From Breviolum minutum Mf 1.05b.01 (Eukaryota; Sar; Dinophyceae; Suessiales; Symbiodiniaceae): a stretch of 64,000 bases of DNA. Position numbers and translations under genes: made by a program. Under the pieces are notes generated by a model. That model saw only the letters and a list, made by a program, of their open reading frames with translations, was not told the DNA's origin and did no database searches. This document shows, in pieces, positions 24,034 to 35,361 of the stretch (the first letter of the stretch is position 1; the number at the start of each line of letters is the position of its first letter). Where the stretch lies: contig DF239086.1 in NCBI GenBank assembly GCA_000507305.1, positions 213,343-277,342 of the forward strand. The letters are read 5' to 3'.

Positions 24034-24131
24034 CTTGTCCTTTTATTAGGGGCTTCTTTCAATTGGGGCAGTGGCATTGGGGAGGTACCCTTCATCCGAA
24101 CCTGGTGGACTTCCAGGAAGTCCACTGCTTT
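24034..24131 (-). CDS. Candidate exon (KAVDFLEVHQVRMKGTSP)
   Basis: Acceptor TTTTTTGCCAG, donor GTGGTGG; reads KAVDFLEVHQVRMKGTSP, MPLPQLKEAPNKRT. The GTGGTGG donor matches the end of family C, but no full element follows. Confidence 0.45.
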
Positions 24132-24880
24132 CTGGCAAAAAACGGACATTGAAGATTGGCAAAAAAAAATACACCCCCAAACCAATCAACCTATTATTTC
24201 ATTTGCATCTTGGTACTGGGATATGTCAAGCATCCGAATTTAGGTGCCAAAGTGATTCAGTTGCAGTTTTGTGGGTCAATACATCATTGACAACCCAAGA
24301 ATCTAATCAAGCACGTGGCCATACAAATGTATATTACAATTCTGGCGTTTTGCGTTAGATTGATTGACATCCGACATGCTGGTAAATTAATGTATATATA
24401 TATATATAAACAATACACACTGAAGTTTCACCTGGAACCCCAAAACTGGTGGTTTGTCGCTGCTTTGCCTTTCCCAAAGAGGCTTTTTCAGGTTCGATGT
24501 TAAACTTTGCCGGTGTAATCTCCCCTGTGATTTTGAGGATTCTGGGGTTCTTTAGCTCCTCATTGTCGGAAAATATCCGTCATCCCTGGCGACCAATTAC
24601 CCATATACAATCCACCTATGTTGTATTTATATACCTATATACATTTTGTTGATGTTCATGGTAAATGTAGGTAAATATGCCATTCATGGATTCTATGGGT
24701 TATAGCTCCCCCCCAACAAATTCTCTTGCAATTTCTATCCATGCCACAATCTCAAAGTCACGACCTTGCACTGTGATGCGCCAGGTTTCGCGTTTCTCCT
24801 AAGGGACGCAGCTATGGAAACACCTTGGAGAATGCAGGTTGTTTTTATAAACCATATGAGGGATGTAAAACCCTATGATA

Positions 24881-24987
24881 TACACCCCCGAAAATTTAAC
24901 ATGGAACCTGAAAATCATGGTTTCCAAAAGGGCTTTCCTTTTCCAGTGACTTTTTTTCAGGTTCCATGTTAAATTTCAGGGGTGTAG
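24881..24987. mobile_element. Family E hairpin element
   Basis: TAACATGGAACCTGAAA near one end and TTTCAGGTTCCATGTTA at the other form a 17-bp inverted repeat, with TACACCCC/GGGGTGTA tips. Other copies: 24428-24520, 55102-55216. Confidence 0.8.
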
Positions 24988-25605
24988 GGGATGAAATACC
25001 ACATTACCAACCAAATAAGCTATAATATAGGAATTTAAGGATCCCAATCATCAAACCAATGGTTCATCCCTATAATCCTTACTGTTGATGGTTCAGAAAT
25101 CCCAAACAACCACCGTTTGGATGTATGAAAGTCTGGTAAATAATGAGATATTTACCAAATCAACTGGTGCAGGATTTCTTCCACCAACCGTAGTTTAGGA
25201 GGTGGGTATGTGATTGAACCTTCTTTTGAACATGCAAAAATAATCAAAGTAGCATAGGATACAGTACATCTATCTCCCCAAGCCTACCTTTCAATTGCCC
25301 CAAAATGTTGGGAGAGAAGCTACAATTGCGAGTTGCAATTGGAAAACCTGGTGGCATCTGCCAAAAACATATTGAAAACTAGGTTAAGGAAGTCATGTTC
25401 ACCACTTGGAACATGCATCCCACGCATACGGAAGTCGATTAGTCACCGGACGTAGGCGACTTACGATCACCATGGTTTTTGTTACCACTCACTACTGTAG
25501 CTGGGATGATCCTCTAAGCAAATGGTGATGTGACTATAGGAACCCCATCCAACCTCATCAGATGCTGGTTCCCCCCATTCCCCAGCAATGACCCCTCCTT
25601 CTCAC

Positions 25606-25706
25606 GATTCGGAGCTGCAAAAAAGCTGGCCCAATCACAGTGCCGTGCAAAGGTACTCGCAGATCCTTAACGTTTAGCGGGGCGGACCGTTGGTTCAGGA
25701 GTGGTT
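25606..25706 (-). CDS. Candidate exon (33 codons)
   Basis: Strong acceptor (CTTCTCCTGTCTTGTCAACATTCAG region) and consensus donor GTGAGA. Reads PLLNQRSAPLNVKDLRVPLH then GTVIGPAFLQLRI. Confidence 0.55.
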
Positions 25707-26289
25707 CTGAATGTTGACAAGACAGGAGAAGACAATTTTCCCCAAAAGACCGACCTCCGCCCTCCGCACAAAACTTGCCAAAACGAAGCTGTTTCAATGG
25801 TCTCCTAACTAAGAAACCCGTTGTGTAACGACAAAGGATTCTCTAAATAAATGGGGAAAAGTGTTACATTTAATCATTTATATATGATATTTTGATAAAC
25901 ATAAATATATATATATATATGTACTCCCTAAACCCACATTTGTAAAGATATATGAAACAAATATCATCAGCTGAGATATGATATATGTTTTTTCTGCAAT
26001 GTTCATTTTGACTCTACCCGGACTCTACCCAACAGCAGAGGGACGTTTGGTGCGCCAAAATATACCTGGAGTGATCTCAACCGATCCCTGGTTTCACCAA
26101 TTCGATCCTTGGGAGGTTTTCCCCAAGCTATTTGACCAAAAATATGCGCAGTCGTCAACTTGCATCATCTCCCCACAAAAATCGGGGTAAACATAAAAAC
26201 ATAAAAATATTTGAGTTGGCCACCACCGGAGAAATTTGTCTAACTGGACTGTGCTTCAAAAATTCCTGGTCAAGCTTAAGGTTGCCTTT

Positions 26290-26460
26290 TCTCGGCAGGA
26301 ACCTTGCGCCGGTTTGCAAACCTCTGGGGGTTGATGAAACACCGAGTTCTCCATGGGCGTTTCAGGTGGTAAAAACCCATGTTTCCGCCACCCGAAAAAC
26401 ACAGGTTCTGCCAACAAGTTTCTTCTTATGGCTGGAGAATCATTTGGCAAGGCTGCAAGA
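26290..26460 (-). CDS. Coding-like stretch, strand uncertain
   Basis: After acceptor TATCTTGCAG the minus strand reads LPNDSPAIRRNLLAEPVFFG, WRKHGFLPPETPMENSVFHQ. The plus strand is also open and protein-like, so this is weak. Confidence 0.3.
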
Positions 26461-26728
26461 TACCTTCACTGTTTTTTCCGACAATGCAGGTTGGAAAGGT
26501 AGAGTGACAGCATGAAGAACAAAGAATTACTTTCCACAACAAGTAAGACCCTCTAAAGGGGCATAGTAGCAGAATGAAGGCACATGATTCTTTCCCAAGG
26601 AATCATTTGATCCTCTAGTTCTTAATCATCAAGAATATACCTGGTCCCAAAAACCTTGTTGTTATCTGTTCATCTGCAACTCAAAAAAGTCACCACTTAG
26701 ACCTCTAAGGTGCAACCACGCTACAAAC

Positions 26729-26789
26729 ATGCAACGCGCATCGGCGAAAAGCCACTCGTGCGAAAAGCTGGGCCATGTGCCGCCTTTGC
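26729..26789 (-). CDS. Candidate exon (AKAAHGPAFRTSGFSPMRVA)
   Basis: Strong acceptor CCAACCTTTGCAG, donor GTTTGT; 20 codons in phase 0. Confidence 0.45.
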
Positions 26790-27046
26790 CTGCAAAGGTT
26801 GGTCATAGAGAAGAGCAAAAGGAGTAGTTCTTGACCAATGGAGGTTTTTTTGTACATATAAACATGGAAAATATGTACAGTACATATTGAATATTGTCGA
26901 TGTGAAAATATACTATACCTATAGTCGCCCGAACTATATCGAATTATGCTACATCAAATCACACGTTCATCACCTTCAACTGAAACTCTCAAGGCCATTT
27001 AAGTTCACTATGCACGAGGTTGAGATGTGGTGTTTTCTTCCAATAC

Positions 27047-27107
27047 GTCCGACCATGGTTCGCCCAAAGTTCGATCATACACACAGATTTTGCGAAGTTG
27101 CCATGCC
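27047..27107 (-). CDS. Candidate exon (AWQLRKICVYDRTLGEPWSD)
   Basis: Acceptor TAATCCTGTAG, donor GTATTGG. The reading stays open a further 12 codons, so the donor may lie downstream. Confidence 0.45.
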
Positions 27108-27220
27108 CTACAGGATTATGTTCCAAAGATATTCCCAATTTCTTTTTTGTATGCCAATGTGATTAACACCCCTCTTGATGGAGGACCCCCATGGTTCAAC
27201 AACCTTTTGTGGGGGGTGAC

Positions 27221-27287
27221 TTTGCGTCCCGGTCATATCCAGGAACCTCTTCCTGGTACTTTGCATCAAACTCAGGCAAATTGCAGG
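27221..27287 (-). CDS. Candidate exon (NLPEFDAKYQEEVPGYDRDA)
   Basis: Acceptor GATGTCAG, donor GTCACC; 21 codons reading CNLPEFDAKYQEEVPGYDRD plus flanks, strongly hydrophilic. Confidence 0.5.
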
Positions 27288-27711
27288 CTGACATCTCCTC
27301 GTTTTTGCTTCTCAAATAAATGATGTGTGAGCAGTTTATTCAAAACTTGTACCAGTGACATTTCATGAAATACTGGTTGGTTGATAGTTGATAAGGATCC
27401 TTTATTTCATGGCTTTCTATAATCCCTCAACATCGCTGGGTAATTTAAACATCGCCTATATAACCCAACCAACAGTGTTTTTTAAAAATTTGATCATTGC
27501 TCACTTGTTTCTGAAGGTCTGAAGGGACTTTGATCACCAGAACCTCCAAGGTGCTTCTGAAAGTTGTGACCTTATTCAGATGTTCAAGCAGAACGCAACC
27601 ACTGGGATTCACCATCCTACAACCCCCATAATACAGCTGATGTATCCAAAAAGAAAATCTTTATGCACTTTCTCCTGCATGGCTCAAAAACAAATTTCTG
27701 AAACGGGCAGT

Positions 27712-27900
27712 TCATTCAGTTCGGCCTTTATGTCCCAAGGCCTCCAACTTCCATGCTCCAGCCGATGGATCGGATCTTTTTAGATATAACATAATTCCAA
27801 TCCCAAAAGAGGTCCCAAAAGCTATGGGGACACAAGAAAGGTCACGGAAACCCCTGATCATTCCAGCAATGGAATCCTTGACCACCAGCCTCTTCTTCAC
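27712..27900 (-). CDS. Coding-like stretch (62 codons)
   Basis: Reads MKKRLVVKDSIAGMIRGFRD, LSCVPIAFGTSFGIGIMLYL, KRSDPSAGAWKLEALGHKG. An internal TGTCCCCATAG could be an acceptor. A second frame near 27860-27905 fits the phase of exon 28106-28184 better. Confidence 0.4.
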   Translation of the reverse strand: MKKRLVVKDSIAGMIRGFRDLSCVPIAFGTSFGIGIMLYLKRSDPSAGAWKLEALGHKGRTE

Positions 27901-28105
27901 TTCTTACCCGCAACTTTAGGAAGGTTGCACCCCTTCAAGTGGAGACCTTTCAACTTATTTACATACCCCTTTAATTCATAAGCTCCTAATCCAGAATTCT
28001 CAATGAAACCCCTAACATCTCACTTCAACTCGCTGAAAATCTATATCATTATCCCAAATGGATATACATCTTCATGCTATGAAACACGCCATCTGGAACC
28101 ACCAC

Positions 28106-28184
28106 CTGTGACTATCATCTCCATCCTTCTCTACCCATTCCATCTCCTGAGTCCATTGCAATGGATCCTTCAGGCGCTTTCCTC
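28106..28184 (-). CDS. Candidate exon (QWTQEMEWVEKDGDDSH)
   Basis: Acceptor TCGAAGCACAG, donor GTGGTGGTTC (again like the family C end). Reads GKRLKDPLQWTQEMEW, VEKDGDDSH in 25 codons. Confidence 0.5.
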
Positions 28185-28582
28185 CTGTGCTTCGAACAAT
28201 TCAACAACTGAAATCTGATGGATACCAAACTGGGGCCATCAACACCGTGGGTCCGGTCTGCACCAAGGGATTTGCATGTTTTTAGTTTTACTATCTGTTC
28301 ACCATGTTTCCAGCAGTGAACTATATGCCCCTACTAGTTACTATGAGCTACACCTTTTGCGGTTGGGGCGGTTGCCAATGTATTTATGATCTTGCGGTGC
28401 GAAGGCTGGACCAAATTGAAATGTCCAGAAAGCTTGGAATTGACACTGGTATCGAGCGACCCCATGAATATGTGCATGGGTGCAGTATATATATATATAC
28501 ACATATGTATGAGTATGTCTTTGTTAATTTTTTACATGAGTATTCAAAAACACAGGGGCACATTAGCTTTGATCACTGAACC

Positions 28583-28752
28583 CTACTGCAGCTTCCCAAT
28601 GGCTCCTTTGGCAAAGGCCAAGTGGGCTGCCCGGGTCTTTTCCACCAACGAACCGATACGAAAACCCGGAGGTGGACCATAGCAATCATCACATGCAAAG
28701 GCATCCAATAATGGCCAGGGACAATCCCGCATGACCTTGATCCGCTTTTTCA
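28583..28752 (-). CDS. Candidate exon, 56 codons, probable C-terminus
   Basis: Acceptor TTCATCAAACAG. Reads KKRIKVMRDCPWPLLDAF, ACDDCYGPPPGFRIGSLVEK, TRAAHLAFAKGAIGKLQ then TAG. Highly protein-like; unknown family. Confidence 0.6.
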
Positions 28753-29206
28753 CTGTTTGATGAATATACAGTACATGTAAACAAACATGACATGCATTGA
28801 TCACCGTACATAAAACACATATGCAATTCATGTTCTATGTTACTTCATCAAATTCCCTAGAACAGCCACCTTGGAAAACTGAAACATCCAGAACTCCATG
28901 TCCTTTCTAGAACAAAACAAAACCTCATATTATTGAGTCCAGTAGTTTCAGGGAGGATGATCATTTTCAACCTTGAGGCGACAAGGCGGTGGTTAGGAGC
29001 GGATAAGGTGTTTCTAAAAATCGCCACTTGGAGCAGTAGTTCACACTGGTGAGGGTGGGGTCCAAGTTGTGTTTTTGTTTTTTTTCCCCGGGGATTCTCA
29101 GGGATTCCATCTGGACAGGATGGACTTTACGACTTTCTGGTTAGATTCAAAAAGCAAACGGTTTCATGTTGGGGAGGATTCCCCCTGCTAAGCCACTTTT
29201 TCTCGC

Positions 29207-29512
29207 CTGGTGTATATACATTGCGTGAAAGCAAAGCCTTGATCATCATCAAAAATCAGACATTCAACACGTCTATCCCTAGGTACACAAACCGGCGTGA
29301 TATCATGCATTCCTCTTTGCTCCATATTTGTTAAACAAATGCTTCCCTGTTTCCGAAATACTTCATCCCGAAAAGCATCTTGAAAAAAGTTCTCATGCCA
29401 AGAAGCCAAGGCTGCTCGCAGGGCATCATCCAAATGTGCCAACAAATCTGCTGGACGTCGTGCGGCTGCTACCAACAACAAGGCATTCGACAAAGTTTCA
29501 GCAGCACAACCT
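29207..29512 (-). CDS. Candidate large exon, about 100 codons
   Basis: Acceptor TGCTTCGACCAG and GC donor (GCGAGA). Reads GCAAETLSNALLLVAAARR, PADLLAHLDDALRAALASWH, ENFFQDAFRDEVFRKQGS ... LIFDDDQGFAFTQCIYT. Alanine/leucine-rich helix followed by an acidic patch. It is the longest single exon outside the RCC1-like gene; family not recognised. Confidence 0.65.
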
Positions 29513-30304
29513 CTGGTCGAAGCAGCTATTTTCGTGAAGGTTGATGAAGGTTGGCGCGCACACCACCGACCACCGTGTTTTTTTCCGACCCTTTAAACTC
29601 CTCATTTAACTAAGGGAAACTGGCCATTCTTGGCTTGCTTTGAGAAATCACTAAGCGCCAGTTGATGTTTTATGCGCTGATATCTCCTGTATCATTGGTG
29701 AATGCACTAATTATTACAAGTACACTTCAACATAGTGATTCACCATGTTTGCAACGAAACACATTGTGAAATGTCAGGAACAAGAGCGATCCGGAGGAAC
29801 ATGAAGATCCAGCTTCCTTCGTTGACTCAAGATCCAAGATATCCTATAGTTAAAGACATGTAATTTCATGAATAGGTGCGCACCTACACAAAGTATGTTT
29901 GGAACCCAAATTCCGAATTTCCTTACATGTCCAGTGAAATCATATCAAATGCAGGCAATTTGGCCGGGTTTATCCAATATCCCGTATGCTCCATGTATGG
30001 AATATCTATGAACCTGCATCAGGGATATTCTATCGCCAATATGGCAATGTGTTGCTGATATTCCATTGCCATCCATTGCATGGTTATCCCAGGCGGTGTA
30101 ATCTACTTTTCAGGCTTACCAGTGTGGTGCTTTTTCAACCCATCATCAGAAACATGCCAGTGACGCTTCACCAAGTATTTGTATAGTACTGGTGAGTTGT
30201 ATGAGGTTGATAAAAAAGTGTTTCAAGAACCGGCACCCAAAGTGTAGCAATCCAGATCAAGTGTCGAGAAACTTTCAGGGAGCACCACGTGAGCATGGTA
30301 ACAC

Positions 30305-30519
30305 TTATTGGGTAGAAATGGAGCCAAGTAGGACGGCAACCTCAACGTTTCGGTCATAACGGCCAGCTATGTCATCCGATTTCTCGAGATTTTCTCTGGG
30401 CGGTAAGCAACCAGTAAGCAGTGTGGGTTGATAGCCATTGATTACTTGCGTATGTCTCACCCAAGTCCCCTCTACCCAAAGCGTCAGCAAAATTGTAAAC
30501 ACATTGTAAGCACAAAAAC
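30305..30519 (-). CDS. Candidate exon, 70 codons, terminal
   Basis: Acceptor TTGTCATTTCAG. Reads FCAYNVFTILLTLWVEGTW, VRHTQVINGYQPTLLTGCL, ... DDIAGRYDRNVEVAVLLGS, stop TAA. Starts with a likely membrane helix. Confidence 0.5.
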
Positions 30520-30934
30520 CTGAAATGACAAAGTTTGGGTCTAGTTTTGCATGTCATATGTTCATTTCAACCATCCTAATGTAGCTGATTTGTATTGTTT
30601 GCATTCTACTATTGGTAAAAAAAAACATGATATTCAGCGTTTTCCCATTGATTCAAATGGTGCACATCCAAATTCAATATTCTTTGCTTCTCTTGATATT
30701 ATGAACACGTGCATATCTGATGATTTTGCCATACGTTTTTCTCCAAGTATTTGGTGACCATTCCTGACCCATATACCAGTACTGCAAGGCACGTGCGCGA
30801 ACGGAACTCACCAAGAGCTGCGGACACTCGGGCTAAAGACCGTTGCCTTAAAATTCCTGGAAACCGAACATATGGGGAAACCTCTCAAAAAGAGGTACAG
30901 TACTGTATAGCCATAAAATGGGTAGCTAATGTAG

Positions 30935-30969
30935 CTAGTTGGTGGTATATTGAAAATATTTGCAACCAC
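30935..30969 (-). mobile_element. Family C remnant (35 bp)
   Basis: Only the two ends remain: GTGGTTGCAAATATTT and ATACCACCAACTAG. Probably an internal deletion; too short for a spliced intron. Confidence 0.55.
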
Positions 30970-31044
30970 CAAGGGTAGCCATAAAGGTGAACTTGGGTTA
31001 GTTCAAAAGCAAAGGCCATCCTTCTCTCTTTGACAAGGACTTAC

Positions 31045-31201
31045 AGGTACCAACTCCGAGAAAGATCTGTAAACCCTGAAACTTCCGCTACTTGCATCAC
31101 TAGCTAGCGACTGTAGATGTCCGCTGGGTGTTGGAACCACAGGGGTGTTGAAGGGTTGTTCTTCTTTGGTAAGGTAACATTTTGTGATGAACAACTTGCC
31201 C
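31045..31201 (-). CDS. Candidate exon, 52 codons
   Basis: Acceptor TTTGATCAG and consensus donor GTAAGT. Reads GKLFITKCYLTKEEQPFN, TPVVPTPSGHLQSLASDA, SSGSFRVYRSFSELVP. Both splice sites and composition are good. Confidence 0.6.
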
Positions 31202-31298
31202 CTGATCAAATGAAACAGCATGAGGCCAATTTCAAATATTTAAAATAGGGCTACTACTACTGCCTGTTAAATAGGAAGGCATGCATGTAAAAGAACAC

Positions 31299-31325
31299 AC
31301 ACACTCACACACACACACACACACA
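31299..31325 (+). repeat. (CA)n microsatellite
   Basis: About twelve CA units with one interruption. Similar short CA/TG tracts lie at 23418-23437, 41748-41756 and 41789-41805. Confidence 0.95.
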
Positions 31326-31345
31326 TCCGAACTTAACAATAAACA

Positions 31346-31454
31346 CTATACTGAAAACATCAGCAAAACATCCACAACACTGGGAAGTCCTTGTTGCACC
31401 CTTCTTCCACCTTTGAAGACTGGTGCCAACTTTAACCTCCTCCTCATCCCCTTG
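31346..31454 (-). CDS. Candidate exon (basic, VFKGGRRVQQGLPSVVDVLL)
   Basis: Acceptor AATAAATTCAG; reads KGMRRRLKLAPVFKGGRR, VQQGLPSVVDVLLMFSV, then stop. A donor GTGTTG inside could end it earlier. Confidence 0.45.
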
Positions 31455-32232
31455 CTGAATTTATTTTTGAAGTCACCCAACGAGGGAGAAACAACAAAAA
31501 AATATGGAACTTAACATGGAAGATCATTGACATCAACTTAAATCACCTTAGCAGGATGTGAAAATAGATCACCCATCTGCTCCATGCATGGTAGATTTAC
31601 CTACATGTGGCTTCAATTCATCGTAAATGTAGGCCAATAATCCATACATGGATGCTATGCATATGACAATCTGTCAGTTTCAGTACTTGGTGGTTTAAAA
31701 ACTCCAGGCCACCGTGAACATCCCGAAGTCACCGGTCGTCCTGGTCGTTGTAGATCCTGCGGGAGCATTTCGGAAACATGTCAGGAAAAACACTCCCTGA
31801 GCCATAGAATGCATGGCATGGCATATTTACCTACATTATCCTATATTTAATTTCAAAATCAACCAAATGCAGGTAGATCCAATGGTTGGAAGATGACATG
31901 TCCTTTTTGAAGAAGACCTGTTTGCAGGTGCTATGTTAATTTCAGGGAGGGTATTGTTGCTATTGAGAACGTCAGTACATAGATTGACATATAAGCTGCC
32001 CTTGCCATGACTTCAAGATGGCTGGTGGAATTGCGTGCAGTGATGCAAGTGAAATCAGAAATGCGCACACCATATTAGTTGGAGCAAAACACGCAAATGC
32101 TTACAAATACACAACTTGTAACTAGACATGATAAGACCAAACGACACCAAACACTTATATGAGGTACCTCAATTGAAACCATTGACTATCAAAGGGTGGT
32201 CCCACGTTGTCACCCGATGTGCTTGAGGTGAT

Positions 32233-32427
32233 TTAAAATATTTCTAACTTTGCATCAAAAATTACTGTAAAAAATCCACAACATGTAACATTGTCACACA
32301 TCTTCATGGTCCATTCATGATGGCATGTCGTATCATTTCGTATCGTATAATCACCGGATCTTTCGTCAAATCCCACCGGGACACCTGGCGCAAGCATGCT
32401 GCCTCTCGCACGGTGAAGGAGTGGTTC
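32233..32427 (-). CDS. Candidate exon, 64 codons
   Basis: Acceptor TTAACTCGTTAG. Phase 0 reads EPLLHRARGSMLAPGVPVGF, DERSGDYTIRNDTTCHHEW, TMKMCDNVTCCGFFTVIFD then stop. A second frame is open in the first half, so the phase is not certain. Confidence 0.45.
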   Translation of the reverse strand, partial: EPLLHRARGSMLAPGVPVGFDERSGDYTIRNDTTCHHEWTMKMCDNVTCCGFFTVIFDAKLEIF

Positions 32428-32500
32428 CTAACGAGTTAACCCCAGCGGCAAAGCACTTCGAAAAGGATGGTCTCTGATGATGTTTCCCAAACCATCCATG

Positions 32501-32564
32501 TATGGTATATTTACCTACATTTACCTGTTTTTACAAACAGGTAAATGTAGGTAAATATACCATA
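32501..32564. mobile_element. Family F near-perfect palindrome
   Basis: TATGGTATATTTACCTACAT and TTTACCTGTTT are mirrored by AAACAGGTAAATGTAGG and TAAATATACCATA, giving about 30 paired bases. Diverged copies: 24604-24703, 31589-31662, 31808-31885, 43533-43622, 45834-45905, 59012-59075. Confidence 0.85.
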
Positions 32565-33225
32565 CCGTATACGTGGGTGCTATGGGTTTGTCTCATGAAA
32601 TCGAAACGACTGATTCCCGGTCGTTTATTCCACAATTGCCCAATGATCCAAATTGATTCAAGAACATCTACCTACCAAAAGGTGTTTTTAAAAGTGGTAC
32701 ATTGATACCAACATGCACAACTACCAGGTGTTCTGTAGATCAAAGTTTTGTTTAAAGGTCACAACTCCAAATGCGCAAAGTGGAATCATCTGAGTTGTAT
32801 ATACACGGAGCAATTGATTCTAATCAACATAGGACAGCATTTGGTGCCCTGAAACCTTCTTCGAACATGCAAAATATCCAAATGAGCCTAATACATCTTC
32901 ATATATAAACAACTCAGCCGCTTTATCACGATTTTATCTACTTGTCAATAAAGCCAACTAACCTTCCCCCCAACAAAAACAAGTGCCTTACCCACGGCTT
33001 TTCCCACCCTTGTTAAAGGGTGTCTTAACCTAGACAAGTGCGCCTTTCAGAGAGTTTCTTGCTCACTCTCCGACAGGTGACTAGAATTCAATCAATGAAG
33101 TCAAAAGTTCACATATTATAAGATTATGAATCCAAATCGGGTTCTTTGCCAACAAATTTGGTCTAGTATTCCAACCACCCGTCTTAGGGTTGGATATTGA
33201 AATGATCGCATTTTGTGATATTCAC

Positions 33226-33316
33226 CTCTCCATCTCCAGATTTGAAACCAAGCCCCCCAAAAAAAAACGTCTCCTTGAATCCACCCAAAAACTGTGTCCT
33301 TGAATCCATATCTTGG
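33226..33316 (-). CDS. Candidate exon (Trp-rich, 30 codons)
   Basis: Strong acceptor CAATGTCTTTGCAG and donor GTGAAT. Reads PRYGFKDTVFGWIQGDVFF then WGAWFQIWRWR, unusually rich in Trp. Confidence 0.55.
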
Positions 33317-33807
33317 CTGCAAAGACATTGGCCCAACTTATCACTGGTGCTTCCTCCAAGCTCAGCCTGAAAAAAATTGTTTCCTCCAAGCTAGGCCCCT
33401 GCAGTCAACACATCTGCTAGCATCCAAAATAGGGAGTTGCTAAGTTCCTTTGATCTCAATACTGCACCAACTAACCAGCACCTTCACATGCCAAATGGTT
33501 GCAAAACGGTGTCACTTCACCATCCCTGGGGGGTTTAATTGGCACCACTTTGAAGGTGTTGGAAATAGACTGTTTGCCTCCCTACGACACATATAATATA
33601 TAGACCTCCCATGTGGTTGGAGTTTGAGGAATGCCAAAACGAAAGGAAAAAAAACGGCAACAAAAATTGGGTCAAGTCATGGGTCCCATATACTCAAGGA
33701 TCCCGATTAACTGGGGTCAACGCTGTGCATTTTTTTTTACCAATGTGCACCGTGTAAAATTCAAGCAAAACGACAGAGTGCATTTTTATTGAGAAACAAA
33801 GGAATCA

Positions 33808-33912
33808 CTATAGTTGGTGGTTGAACCACCCATTTCCAAACAAATGTTTGTCAAATTGGATCATTTTCCCCAAACATTCGGGGTAAAAAATGCAAATATT
33901 TGAAACCACCAC
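33808..33912 (-). mobile_element. Family C element
   Basis: Ends GTGGTGGTTTC and CCACCAACTATAG. The upstream gene-strand frame GNLLECFINNYL can continue downstream as IPLFLNKNALCRFA if the element is removed; both pieces are short, so this is weak support for splicing. Confidence 0.65.
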
Positions 33913-34009
33913 CTAGATAATTGTTGATGAAGCACTCAAGAAGATTTCCCAATTTTCAGTTGGATCAACTTTTTTCAGTGGATCTCCTGGAAAAACTTAA
34001 ACAACAATT

Positions 34010-34184
34010 GTTTTCTGCCAATGAAAAAACATGTTTCAAAACATCAAGCAAGCCACAAAATGTGTGGATCCATTTTTTCCCAGTTGTTTGGTGGTTTTTT
34101 CTCCACCAATCAGTCAATCGGCCAATAGCATCAACAAATTCAAAAAAGTATCTCAGCAATTGCTTAACGTATCTGAAAATTACC
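34010..34184 (-). CDS. Candidate exon (YVKQLLRYFFEFVDAIGR)
   Basis: Acceptor GGTAATTTTCAG. Reads YVKQLLRYFFEFVDAIGR, LTDWWRKNHQTTGKKWIH, TFCGLLDVLKHVFSLAEN. A plus-strand frame of 121 codons overlaps it. Confidence 0.4.
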
Positions 34185-34390
34185 AAATACCATTTGATTT
34201 GGACGATTTTGGGGCTCTTTAGCTCCCAAATTACTAAGGAACTAGATCACCCCTCCTTAGCTCCTCCAATCCCACAGCCTAAATAAGACTCAAGATCTGG
34301 TCAAATTATAATATTTCACCAACCTAGATTCCCCTAGATTTCCCTGAAATAAGAAGAAAGTTCCCTTACTAAACTACCTTTTGGGGTGAC

Positions 34391-34528
34391 CTGGGCTGAG
34401 GTTACTTTAAATTGCCTTCCGACCCTTCGGCTGTTTGTTTCCACCTCTGTCGCAACACCATGTGTATGTAGAATTCTCCAGCGCAGTTCGCTGGGTTGTA
34501 TCGCGCGAGGTAATGGAGGAGGCACCTT
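34391..34528 (-). CDS. Candidate exon, 46 codons
   Basis: Acceptor GATTTAAAAAG, donor GTCACC, phase 0 both ends. Reads KVPPPLPRAIQPSELRWR, ILHTHGVATEVETNSRRVG, RQFKVTSAQ. Confidence 0.55.
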
Positions 34529-35261
34529 CTTTTTAAATCGGAAGCCATGAAGAGCAGCTTTTAAAGGGTAGCAAACCCGATTTCATATGATTTCATATGC
34601 AAATCTTGCTGTTTTCCTTTTGCTGGGAGAAGTTGAATCATTCCAAATTGCTGCGTCAAGTGAATCTATATGTCATCCACCTGAAGAATTGACCTGAAAG
34701 GGTTGGACATCGGTGATCGAAAAACAAAATCAAAGCTCGTCTTTCTACAAAATCATGGGGGCAACTCTTTTTAGAAATTGACACCAATCAAGAATATGCC
34801 TGTGGACTGGGTCTGTAACCGCAAGTCAGGAACTCCGAAGTCAGGAACAATTCCCAAAGATGTCAATCTGAAAGCGCGAAAAACACTTTCTGTTGACTGA
34901 CTGACCGAGAACAATTGTGTGCTTGATTCATCCTTATTTGATGTGATGCTGGAGCACTAAGAGTGGATGTTTGATGTTGGAGTGAAAACTATTTCCAAGA
35001 TACTGCCATCACCCAAAACTAATTGCATTACAAAACAGTTCTACAAGCCAGAGTGAAATAGATTCTGCATATGGGCAGACCTTCTGCAGAGATTGGATAC
35101 AGACCATATTTTCTATATATGTAAACTGGAATGTATAAATCTAATTGTCCATGTCAAGTCTTTCAATGTGGCGAAAACATCAGATTGTTTATATGCTGTT
35201 CAAGGTAGCCTCTGGGAAGTGCCATCCATGGAGTGAATTGGATCCAAAAAACAACGCCTAC

Positions 35262-35361
35262 CTTTTTCCAATGCCTTCCCCATAGCGATCTTTTTTTTAA
35301 ACACCATTTGGGAGTAGTCACTTGAAACCCATTTACTTTCAGCAATGATGCCAGTTTCTTC
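35262..35361 (-). CDS. Candidate exon (EETGIIAESKWVSSDYSQMV)
   Basis: Donor GTAGGCG after GGCATTGGAAAAAG; 33 codons. Its 5' edge is unresolved. The neighbouring 35345-35820 region is open and protein-like on both strands and I could not assign it. Confidence 0.4.
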
